Shown piece after piece: positions 50,991-58,864 of a stretch of 61,560 bases of DNA. Below the pieces are notes generated by a model. It was not told the DNA's origin, did no database searches, and saw only the letters and a list, made by a program, of their open reading frames with translations. The DNA lies in the NCBI RefSeq assembly GCF_009765985.1, contig NZ_LMUM01000019.1:1-61560 (forward strand). Direction: 5' to 3'. Source of the DNA: Acidobacterium sp. S8. GTDB taxonomy: Bacteria > Acidobacteriota > Terriglobia > Terriglobales > Acidobacteriaceae. A program made the position numbers and the translations under genes. Each line of letters opens with the position of its first letter. The stretch's first letter is position 1.

Positions 50991-51767
50991 TTACTTCAAC
51001 ACTCCGCGCTCAGACTTCTCGATGAACTCCACCAGGTAAGTGACGTCCTCGGTGGCAATGCCTTCGCTTTTCAGCTTCTCCAGTGCCTGTGAGGTGTTCA
51101 GCTTTCCGGCAAGCAAATAGCGGTAGGCATGTTGAATTGCGCGCAGACGCGTGCGATCAAAGCCGCGCCGCTCCAGACCTACCTTATTCAAGCCGTAGGC
51201 GCGTGTCTCGCGCCTGGCTGAGGTCAAGGAGTACGGCAACACATCCTGTGTCACCGTCGTGCCACCACCGGTATAGGCGTATTTTCCAATACGGCAATAT
51301 TGATGCACCTGGTTGAGCGCGCCAACGGTCACAAAATCTTCAACGATGACGTGCCCTGCCAGCGTAGCGCCATTGGCCAGGATGCAGGAGTCGCCGACCA
51401 CGCTGTCATGACCGATATGCGTGTAGGCCATGATAAGGCAGCCGTTGCCAACGCGTGTGGTGCCGCCACCGCCCGTTGTGCCACGCGAGATGGTCACACA
51501 CTCGCGAACGACATTGTCGTCGCCCATGGCAACGCCGGTAGGCTCGCCCTTATATTTCAGGTCCTGCGGTGCGACGCCTACACAGGCAAAGGAGTAAAAC
51601 TTGTTCCGAGCACCGGCCTTCAGATGTCCGTCGAGCACGACATGCGAGATGAGTTCGCATGCTTCGCCCAAAACCACATCCGGACCGACGGTACAGTATG
51701 GGCCAACCATGCACGATTCAGGAACAACGGCCGTGGCCGCAACAATCGCAGTTGGGTGGATACTCAC
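50991..51767 (-). CDS. lpxA: UDP-N-acetylglucosamine acyltransferase
   Basis: A 258-residue left-handed beta-helix acyltransferase, first step of lipid A synthesis. Hexapeptide repeats run from 2 to about 190 (e.g. I-H-P-T-A-I-V, I-G-H-D-S-V-V-G); the catalytic His is H120 (T-H-I-G-H-D). The start is GTG at 51767, sharing GTGA with the fabZ stop, so it is translationally coupled. The C-terminal helical domain (about 195-258) is complete. Confidence 0.97.
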   Translation of the reverse strand: MSIHPTAIVAATAVVPESCMVGPYCTVGPDVVLGEACELISHVVLDGHLKAGARNKFYSFACVGVAPQDLKYKGEPTGVAMGDDNVVRECVTISRGTTGGGGTTRVGNGCLIMAYTHIGHDSVVGDSCILANGATLAGHVIVEDFVTVGALNQVHQYCRIGKYAYTGGGTTVTQDVLPYSLTSARRETRAYGLNKVGLERRGFDRTRLRAIQHAYRYLLAGKLNTSQALEKLKSEGIATEDVTYLVEFIEKSERGVLK

Positions 51768-52297
51768 TCTGTCGTCACCGCGGTTTGGAGAGCTGGCGTT
51801 TCAGGATGTTCAGTAGCAGTTTCTTGCGCCCGCCTGGGAACAAGCTGGCACATTACTGTGGCCTCGCATGCGAGCTTGCCTTCCACCGTCGCCAAACCTT
51901 CCATGCGCACGGCGCGGGTCTTCCATTGCAGCACATTGATTTCAATGCGCAACTGGTCACCGGGCACCACGGGCCGCCGAAATCTGGCGCGCTCGATTCC
52001 TGTAAAGACCATCAGCTTGCTTTCGCGGTCCGGAATCTCGGTCAGCAGCAACGCTCCGCCTGCCTGCGCCATCGCCTCGATCACGAGTACGCCGGGCATG
52101 ATGGGGTAATTCGGAAAATGACCCTGAAAAAATGGCTCGTTGATGGTGACATTTTTAATCGCGACGATCCGCTTTTTCCGTTCGATCTCGACCACGCGAT
52201 CAATGAGAAGGAAAGGGTAACGATGCGGCAGGATCGCCATGATATCGGTAATTTCGAGCACCTTGCTGGGCTCCGGAGTGTGGGTTGCGTTCTCCAT
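51764..52297 (-). CDS. fabZ: 3-hydroxyacyl-ACP dehydratase FabZ
   Basis: A hot-dog-fold dehydratase of fatty-acid synthesis, 177 residues from the ATG at 52297. Catalytic His H60 and Glu E74 (G-H-F-P-N-Y-P-I-M-P-G-V-L-V-I-E-A-M-A-Q) are present. FabZ is commonly next to lpxA, since both use beta-hydroxyacyl-ACP. A GTG at 52306 is an alternative start. A TATAAT lies just upstream and no ribosome site is seen, so translation may be leaderless. It heads the six-gene operon down to 48728. Confidence 0.96.
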   Translation of the reverse strand: MENATHTPEPSKVLEITDIMAILPHRYPFLLIDRVVEIERKKRIVAIKNVTINEPFFQGHFPNYPIMPGVLVIEAMAQAGGALLLTEIPDRESKLMVFTGIERARFRRPVVPGDQLRIEINVLQWKTRAVRMEGLATVEGKLACEATVMCQLVPRRAQETATEHPETPALQTAVTTE

Positions 52298-52311
52298 AAT
52301 ATGCACGTGCG

Positions 52312-52317
52312 ATTATA
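52312..52317 (-). promoter_or_regulatory. Candidate -10 box of the fabZ operon
   Basis: On the minus strand a perfect TATAAT places the likely start of transcription near 52305, at or just before the fabZ start codon. The -35 region is poor (TTTCGC). If real, the operon's first gene is leaderless. Confidence 0.45.
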
Positions 52318-52452
52318 AAGGGACTGCGCCTTTGGCGAAATGTGGGCGCCGTGAAATGCTCGCAGAAATGCCGCAAAACTAATAGCTTTTATGAAGTTAT
52401 TGGCAGATCTTACGCAAGATTTTCTAAATCTGAGAACGCTTAATTTGCTTAT

Positions 52453-53916
52453 ATGACGACGAGAAGAGACTTTTTCCGACTGGCCGCTGAAGCTGCGACC
52501 CTGGCCGTGCTTCCAGGCCAAGCCATGACGGCGGAGACAAATACACAGAGCCCGCGAGTGGCACGAGCCATCCCGCGGCAACCAGCCCTGCTCGATCTCC
52601 AACAACGATTTGTAGATTTGCGCTTCGGCATGTTTCTGCATTTCAACATGGCCACGTTTCAAGACCGCGAATGGGGCGACCCCACTTCAGCGCCTGATCT
52701 GTTCCACCCTACGGCCCTCGATACCGACCAATGGGCTGCAGCAGCGAAATCGGCCAACATGACCTGGGGTTGCCTTACCACGCGGCACCATGATGGCTTC
52801 TGCATCTGGCCGACAAAGACGCGCGGAGCCAGCGTTCGGCAGACCTCGCACCAAATTGATGTTGTCCGCGCTTATATCGATTCCTTCCGTAAGGCGGGTC
52901 TCCGCGTGGGGCTGTATTATTCGATCCTTTCGCTCCGCGATGACATTCGCCATTTCAATGTCACTCCGGACAAGATCCAGCTCATCAAGGATCAGCTTAC
53001 CGATCTCTTCACCAACTATGGCGAGATCGATATCCTCATCACCGATGGCTGGAATGCGCCCTGGAGTCGCATCACGTATGAAGAGGTACCATTTCGCGAA
53101 ATCTATGAGCACATCAAAACACTGCAGCCCAATTGCCTTATCACTGACCTGAATACCAGCCAGTTTCCCGCTGGCGGACTCTACTACTCAGACATCAAAG
53201 CATTCGAACAGAACGCGGGGCAGAAGGTCCCTCAAGGCAGCGATCTGCCTGCTCTCTCTTGCGTTACCCTCACCGACGGATGGTTCTGGAAGCAAAGCGA
53301 TCTCGATGGCCACCTGAAACCCACGGAGACGGTGGTGAACGAATGGCTGGTGCCGCTTAACCGGAGATATTGCACCCTGATTCTCAACGCACCACCGACG
53401 CGCGAGGGACGTCTCGCTCCCAATGTCATCAGCCGTCTTGAGGAGATTGGCAAAGCGTGGAAAAATCCCGGGCCTGCTGACAAGATCAGCAAGCATGTGG
53501 TCATTACCACGCCCAACCTGGCTACAGCCAAGCCGATCCATGCCAGCTCATACCCTGACACCGTCGGTCCAGATGAGGCAAACGATGGAAGCTTCCAGTC
53601 CAGTTGGTATCCGGATGAGGGGTTGACGTCAGGCTGGATTGAAGTCGACCTGAAGAAACAGCAGAGCTTCAATGTGGTTTCTTTAATCGAGCCGGTTGGC
53701 AGATGGGACGATTACCAACAGTCTCGTATCAAGAGCTACCACTTTGAAGGTTGGGACGGCGCAAAATGGGTGCCGCTGGCAGAAGGCGGAGTGCCCGCCC
53801 CGACTACGATTCACCGCATTCCACGTGTTTCAGCGCAGCGTGTTCGGCTGACATTTGAGAGCAGCCACAACAGCCCGCATATCGCGGATCTCGGCGTTTA
53901 TGACGAACCTGAATAA
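52453..53916 (+). CDS. Tat-secreted GH29 alpha-L-fucosidase with C-terminal F5/8-like domain
   Basis: A 487-residue exported enzyme. The Tat signal T-R-R-D-F-F-R (3-9) is followed by a GH29 barrel (about 40-340: F-G-M-F-L-H-F, T-T-R-H-H-D-G-F, and L-I-T-D-G-W-N, whose Asp is the likely nucleophile). The C-terminal part (about 350-487) resembles a discoidin-type sugar-binding domain (W-I-E-V-D-L-K-K-Q-Q, V-R-L-T-F-E-S-S). It would release L-fucose from glycans in the periplasm. The acid/base residue varies in the family and is not assigned. There is no clear ribosome site. Confidence 0.9.
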   Translation: MTTRRDFFRLAAEAATLAVLPGQAMTAETNTQSPRVARAIPRQPALLDLQQRFVDLRFGMFLHFNMATFQDREWGDPTSAPDLFHPTALDTDQWAAAAKSANMTWGCLTTRHHDGFCIWPTKTRGASVRQTSHQIDVVRAYIDSFRKAGLRVGLYYSILSLRDDIRHFNVTPDKIQLIKDQLTDLFTNYGEIDILITDGWNAPWSRITYEEVPFREIYEHIKTLQPNCLITDLNTSQFPAGGLYYSDIKAFEQNAGQKVPQGSDLPALSCVTLTDGWFWKQSDLDGHLKPTETVVNEWLVPLNRRYCTLILNAPPTREGRLAPNVISRLEEIGKAWKNPGPADKISKHVVITTPNLATAKPIHASSYPDTVGPDEANDGSFQSSWYPDEGLTSGWIEVDLKKQQSFNVVSLIEPVGRWDDYQQSRIKSYHFEGWDGAKWVPLAEGGVPAPTTIHRIPRVSAQRVRLTFESSHNSPHIADLGVYDEPE

Positions 53917-54166
53917 GCGGTGAAGTGATTCTGTTGATCCGCCTCCAACTTTCCAAGATCGTTGGTCGGATCACTTGTACTGCATTGAAAGGATGTCGCT
54001 TGCCCGATGCGTACCCTCTGCAGTTGAAAAGCACCATGCCCGAAGCTTCATACCCATTGGTACGGCACCGATGCATTTACAATAATGAAGCTGGCGAGTC
54101 TCTCGAGTGTTACGGTGAGCTAACGTTACGCAAAACTTCGGCCACGTTGTATCGAAGTCAATTAAA

Positions 54167-54243
54167 GGGCCCATAGCTCAATCGGTTAGAGCAGAGCACT
54201 CATAATGCTTTGGTTCCAGGTTCGAGTCCTGGTGGGCCCACCA
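54167..54243 (+). tRNA. tRNA with CAU anticodon (Ile2 or elongator Met)
   Basis: All four arms fold: acceptor GGGCCCA/TGGGCCC, D-arm GCTC/GAGC, anticodon arm GAGCA-CTCATAA-TGCTT with anticodon CAT at 54211-54213 or so, and T-arm CCAGG-TTCGAGT-CCTGG. CCA is encoded (54241-54243). The CAU anticodon allows elongator Met or the lysidine-modified Ile2; the acceptor stem is not the initiator type. I lean to Ile2 from the general likeness but cannot settle it. Confidence 0.93.
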
Positions 54244-54306
54244 AGCCAGATTCACAAAAAAGGTTCGCAGGCGGCGAGCGCGTTGATTCGGACTCCTTTG
54301 AGCTCT

Positions 54307-57078
54307 CTACCGCTTCTTCCACAACGTTATCTTTAAGCCGCCATAAATATTGAATGGGGCTCCTGGTGCCAGAAAGGCTGAACTGCGGATCGGGATCTGG
54401 CCATCGTCGGTGCCGTATGGTGTTCCGAATGGCTGTGCGACGAAATGGTCATTATTGTCGAAAGGTGTGGTGCCAAGCTGGGCCCCTGTCGAATAGTGCT
54501 TGTCGAGCAGATTGTTCAGCTGCACAAAAAGCTCAATGCGTGGAATGATCTGATACCGCGCTCCCAAATTGGCAATCCCGTAACCCGCGGATTTGCCCGA
54601 TCCAAGATAGAAAATGCCATCTGGTTGATCCATGTTATTTTCATTGCCGCGTGCGAAAGATGAGCCAACCGCGAGAATATTCATCTCAGCCGTCAATTTC
54701 GACGAAGGCTTGTACTGGCCATAGATCTTGAATATATTGCGCGGCACCTGCGGGATAAAATCTCCGGGAGTGATGTGGATGTCATCATCGATGCCGGGCA
54801 TTCCAGCCAGCGCGCTGTCGTTCGTGCTGTTGCTGCCGCCATCGATAGTCTGCGAACTCTGATAGGTCGCATTCAGGAAGGTGTAGTTCCCACCCACGCT
54901 CCAGTGATCCCAGTCCTCGGCAAGCTCTAGTTCCACACCATCGCGTCGTGTCTTACCGAAGTTGAGGAAGTATCCGAAGCCGGTCTGTTCGGAAGCCACA
55001 AAAAGCAAATCGTTATAGTTCTGCCCGAAAAAGTAGTCGGCACTCCAGTGAAACGTACCGGTATCGTTGCTGCGAATACCCACCTCAAAAGTGCGCGAAA
55101 CGACTTGCTTGAGCGGAGGATCACTCACCAGCGCGTTCGGTAAATTGCAGGGCTCGTTGGGATCAGCGCAACCAAGTTCGATAGATGTTGGGGCGCGGCT
55201 TGCCTCGCTATAGTTGAAATAAGTATTGAAGAAACGACTGGGCTTGTACGTGAATCCGACTGCGGGGTTGAACCGCTGGAAGACATTGTTACTGGTTAGA
55301 TTCCCTCGGGCCGCGGATAGAGGCAGATAATCCACATTGTCAAGTGAGGTGTGGTTATAGCGTCCGGAGAGAGTAAAGGTCCATGGACCATAGGTGAAGG
55401 CGTCGGTGGCGTAGACGCTGGGCGTGTTTACTATCCCGTGCAGCAACACCTGAGTGTCTACCGGGTCTCCGTCGGAAAATGTTGTGCCATCGAGGAAGAT
55501 CGGAACAAGTGTAAAAGAGACGTTGTCCGAGTTCATGTAGCCAAGCTGGGTGAGTTGGTGGTAAGTCGAGGTGCCACGATCCCATCCCGCCCCTGCAGCC
55601 AAGCGGTTGTGCCTGGTTCTCCACGTGATCAGGCCGGAGAGACCATAGCTGTTCTGCTTGTCCGTCGTACGCGTGATGACGCCGTTGCACTTCTCAGATG
55701 GCTCGCCGCCAGTATCGTTTTGGAGTACTTGTGCAAGGCAACTCCAATATGGAAAAGGCTCTGTCGTAGAGTCGCCTGTGATTGGAAAATCTGAATAACC
55801 TGCAGCCGTAAGCGCAGCCACATCGGCCGGGCTCAGGTTGTAGAGATTTTGGTCGAAGGAATCATCGTTCAAATCGCCATTAGAGCTGTCGGCTCTCACG
55901 TAGCGATAGTACGTGTTGCCAGAGAGGGTCAGGTTATCCGTCACCGCGTGAGTTACATTCAGCGTCAGTGAAGGAGAATGGTCCCAGGTCACATCTGGAA
56001 TGGTATTGACGGACGTATAGTCCACGTTCAGGAAGCGAAAGTCTGAAGTCCCGTTTCCTGTCATCCAATTGTCCGCATAAGCTCCACTCAGGTAGACACT
56101 CGTCTTTGCATCCGTCCATCCGATTTTTGCAAAAGCCTGCCGCACTTCAGAGGGAGAAAATTGCCGCCACCCGTCCTCGTGATAGAGATTGCCGGCGAGG
56201 TAATAATTAAAACCACCGGGCAACACACCGCCTAGCTCTCCTTCACCGGCGCGGCGCCCAAACTTTCCGCCCGTTATCTGCAGCGAGCCGCCGGGAGCGG
56301 TAAGCCCGTTCTGTGTCTGCACCGAGACGGCGCCGCCCAATGTGTTCAAGCCATAGACTGGGTCAGAGCCGGGAATCAGCGCCATGTCCCGAATGGCTAA
56401 TTTCGGGATCAGGTCCCAGGAAACGATATCGCCGAATGGTTGGTTCTGGCGCACACCATCCAGATAGACCGAGAGCCCCTCGGGAGTCCCTAACAGAGGC
56501 GAAGCCGTATAGCCACGATAGTTGATGTCCGGCTGGTATGGATTACCGACGTTCTCATTCACATAGACACTGGTCAAACGCCTATTCATCAGATCCGCAA
56601 GATCGAGCGCGTTGCTATCTTCGAGGTTTTTCGCTGTCAATCCCTGCACTGGAACGGGTATCTGGTCACGAGACTGATCAGCCTGTCCGATCGGCGTGGG
56701 AGAAAAGACCGTAATGCTCATCGAAATACCCTGGACAAGGAGTCTAACCTCCTGAGAAACCGGAGCCGCCGAGTTTACATGGAGCGTGACAATACGAGAA
56801 ACAAAGCCAAAGCTGGAAATCTGGAGCTGATACCTTCCGAAGGCTAAACCGCTCAGGGAAAATGCGCCCTGCGCATCCGTCTGGAACGTGCGGTTTGTAC
56901 CGGGGCCGGTGAGACTTCCGCTGGCCCGCAAACCGGCACCCGAGGGATCGCTCACCCGGAGTCGGATTTCACCGATTCTTACATTAGAAGGCGAGGCCGC
57001 CACTTGTGGGTAGGCAGGATGTCCGATACACAGCAAAAAAGCTATACATAACATACCGGAGCGAAAAGTCAGCAGCAT
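54307..57078 (-). CDS. TonB-dependent outer membrane receptor
   Basis: A 923-residue receptor. A signal peptide (1-25) is followed by a carboxypeptidase-regulatory-like domain (about 34-115, S-G-L-A-F-G-R-Y-Q-L), a plug (about 125-255, L-D-G-V-R-Q-N-Q, G-L-N-T-L-G-G-A-V-S-V) and a barrel (about 270-923). The last residues are L-K-I-T-L-W-K-K-R, with two basic residues after the aromatic where a barrel normally ends in F or W. Ligand unknown; such receptors take up siderophores, sugars or vitamins. It is divergent from the ECF sigma gene (142 bases), suggesting shared control. Confidence 0.95.
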   Translation of the reverse strand: MLLTFRSGMLCIAFLLCIGHPAYPQVAASPSNVRIGEIRLRVSDPSGAGLRASGSLTGPGTNRTFQTDAQGAFSLSGLAFGRYQLQISSFGFVSRIVTLHVNSAAPVSQEVRLLVQGISMSITVFSPTPIGQADQSRDQIPVPVQGLTAKNLEDSNALDLADLMNRRLTSVYVNENVGNPYQPDINYRGYTASPLLGTPEGLSVYLDGVRQNQPFGDIVSWDLIPKLAIRDMALIPGSDPVYGLNTLGGAVSVQTQNGLTAPGGSLQITGGKFGRRAGEGELGGVLPGGFNYYLAGNLYHEDGWRQFSPSEVRQAFAKIGWTDAKTSVYLSGAYADNWMTGNGTSDFRFLNVDYTSVNTIPDVTWDHSPSLTLNVTHAVTDNLTLSGNTYYRYVRADSSNGDLNDDSFDQNLYNLSPADVAALTAAGYSDFPITGDSTTEPFPYWSCLAQVLQNDTGGEPSEKCNGVITRTTDKQNSYGLSGLITWRTRHNRLAAGAGWDRGTSTYHQLTQLGYMNSDNVSFTLVPIFLDGTTFSDGDPVDTQVLLHGIVNTPSVYATDAFTYGPWTFTLSGRYNHTSLDNVDYLPLSAARGNLTSNNVFQRFNPAVGFTYKPSRFFNTYFNYSEASRAPTSIELGCADPNEPCNLPNALVSDPPLKQVVSRTFEVGIRSNDTGTFHWSADYFFGQNYNDLLFVASEQTGFGYFLNFGKTRRDGVELELAEDWDHWSVGGNYTFLNATYQSSQTIDGGSNSTNDSALAGMPGIDDDIHITPGDFIPQVPRNIFKIYGQYKPSSKLTAEMNILAVGSSFARGNENNMDQPDGIFYLGSGKSAGYGIANLGARYQIIPRIELFVQLNNLLDKHYSTGAQLGTTPFDNNDHFVAQPFGTPYGTDDGQIPIRSSAFLAPGAPFNIYGGLKITLWKKR

Positions 57079-57220
57079 TCTGTCTGGTCCTTTGGGTGGC
57101 GCAGATGTAAGTCATGCCGATATTCTTTTGGGCCTCTGCATATGTATTCCTGCTGCTGCGGATTTGTTCAGCCTTTTTCTTGTCACCGGGATAGTCTGCA
57201 CTCACCGGAAATTGCATATT

Positions 57221-57802
57221 ATGAATGCAGCCGGCATGTCATCCCTTTCAACCAACACGGCTATTGGTCTCGTTCTGCGCTCCTCAGCGGAGTGGATGAA
57301 CCGAGGCGCTTCATTGGAAGACGAAGTGCTCGGCTTGTTCGATCTCATGCAGACACGGCTGCTGAGATATGCCGTGAGCTTTGGCGTTACCATGCAGGAC
57401 GGTGAAGATATTGTGCAGGAGACGTTCCTTGCACTCTTTCATCATTTGCAGCGAGGCCGACACGGAGATAACCTACACGGCTGGCTCTTTCGCGTGACTC
57501 ACAATCTGGCGCTGAAACGAAGAATGAAGATACTCAACGATCCTGCTGGAAGGGATACAGCACAGGTCGAAATATTGGATCCGAATCCTAATCCCGAGGA
57601 GTGTATGCTGTTCGGCGAAAGGCATGCGCGACTTGCATCCGTTCTCCAAGCGTTATCGATTGAGGATCGGTCGTGCCTGAGACTGCGCGCCGAGGGACTT
57701 CGTTATCGAGAGATCGCCAGGATACTTGGTATTTCACTCGGTAGCGTCTCCGCATCGCTCAGCCGTTCTCTTGCGCGGTTGGAACAGGTAGATAAGAGGT
57801 AA
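57221..57802 (+). CDS. ECF-type RNA polymerase sigma factor
   Basis: A 193-residue ECF sigma factor: region 2 (about 35-95: D-G-E-D-I-V-Q-E-T-F-L-A-L-F-H-H, L-H-G-W-L-F-R-V-T-H-N-L) and region 4 (about 140-190: Y-R-E-I-A-R-I-L-G-I-S-L-G-S-V-S-A-S-L-S-R-S-L-A). The ATG at 57221 is the first with family-like sequence after it; a longer frame back to 57092 is unlikely. The anti-sigma gene starts 3 bases after its stop. It probably controls its own operon and perhaps the divergent TonB receptor. Confidence 0.94.
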   Translation: MNAAGMSSLSTNTAIGLVLRSSAEWMNRGASLEDEVLGLFDLMQTRLLRYAVSFGVTMQDGEDIVQETFLALFHHLQRGRHGDNLHGWLFRVTHNLALKRRMKILNDPAGRDTAQVEILDPNPNPEECMLFGERHARLASVLQALSIEDRSCLRLRAEGLRYREIARILGISLGSVSASLSRSLARLEQVDKR

Positions 57803-57805
57803 AAC

Positions 57806-58603
57806 ATGCCCGATCGTTCTCAACACCCGTCTGATGAAGAGATCCTTCAATTCATCGATGATGAACTTCCGGCAGATTGTATAGAGCACCTTCGCGAACA
57901 TATCGCGGCTTGCCCGAACTGTCGGAACCGGCAGGCATCGATAGAAGGCACGCTGGATGCTCTGAACGAGCTCTACACCTCGGAACAGTTTGAATTGGGT
58001 TCAACGACGGCACGATCTCGCGCTCTCCTCCAGAAAAAGCTCGTGAAAGATCGCAAGAGTCATTCTTTCTGGCGTGATCGTGTGGCAAGCTTTCATCTTC
58101 GCCTGCCGATCGCGGCGGCGATCGTTCTGGTTTTCATCGGATTTGCCTTCTATGGTGGAAGAAAAATCTGGACAGACCAACCATCTTTATTGAACCCCCA
58201 GGAAGAGGCTATCGTTCCGAATCACTCTTTGACTCCTGGTGCAGTTCGCGCTGTGACGTTGACGGATATATGCTCCTCTACTGACGATGACCTCGATCCA
58301 AAAGTGCCTTCTTCAACCGAGAGAGCTGTCTTTCAGGAATATGGCCTCCCATCCAATAGACACACACGAAAGTATCAAATCGACTATCTAGTCAATCCCC
58401 AGCTAGGCGGAACAAACGATATAAGGAATCTGTGGCCGGAGCCTTATTCAAATGCCAGGTGGAACGCTCAGGCTAAAGATGAATTGGAGCGGCACTTGCA
58501 CCAAATGGTTTGCGATCGAACTGTCGACCTGGCGGTAGCGCAGCGGGAGATCGCGACCGACTGGATTGCCGCGTATAAGAAATACGTAGGTCGAAATAGC
58601 TAG
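57806..58603 (+). CDS. Zinc-type anti-sigma factor with C-terminal HNH-like domain
   Basis: A 265-residue protein. The N-terminus has the zinc anti-sigma motif H32-x-x-x-C36-x-x-C39. One membrane helix covers about 101-117. The outer part (about 141-262) reads L-T-P-G-A-V-R-A-V-T, Y-Q-I-D-Y-L-V-N-P-Q-L-G-G-T-N-D-I-R-N-L-W-P-E-P-Y and ends W-I-A-A-Y-K-K-Y. This resembles a domain of HNH-nuclease type (Y-E-I-D-H-L-x-P-L-E-L-G-G), but the His is Tyr (Y194). It would sit outside the membrane and so is more likely a sensor than a nuclease. Immediately after the sigma gene, so they work as a pair. Confidence 0.75.
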   Translation: MPDRSQHPSDEEILQFIDDELPADCIEHLREHIAACPNCRNRQASIEGTLDALNELYTSEQFELGSTTARSRALLQKKLVKDRKSHSFWRDRVASFHLRLPIAAAIVLVFIGFAFYGGRKIWTDQPSLLNPQEEAIVPNHSLTPGAVRAVTLTDICSSTDDDLDPKVPSSTERAVFQEYGLPSNRHTRKYQIDYLVNPQLGGTNDIRNLWPEPYSNARWNAQAKDELERHLHQMVCDRTVDLAVAQREIATDWIAAYKKYVGRNS

Positions 58604-58864
58604 TCACTCTATCCAGAAATCCGAGCAATCGCCGAGTCACTTGTCGAGGTTGGCATTTGTCCCGAGAAGCCAACTTTACGGCAACTTGACCGAACCGGCC
58701 GACTATCCAAGAGAACTTACACCACACCGACGGGCAACAGCGAAGAAAGATCGTGCGTCCCAATACCTACATCTTCACGCGCCGCAGCGTGCCCGTCCTG
58801 TCAATGTTTACGACAAGCCGATCCAATGCAGAAGGTCGTCGGATGAAACCTAGGGAGGTTTTTC

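Noticed and set aside
54167-54243. tRNA as an integration site (att) for a mobile element
   Set aside because: No integrase and no second copy of the tRNA 3' end were seen nearby; the flanking GH29 and TonB receptor genes look native.
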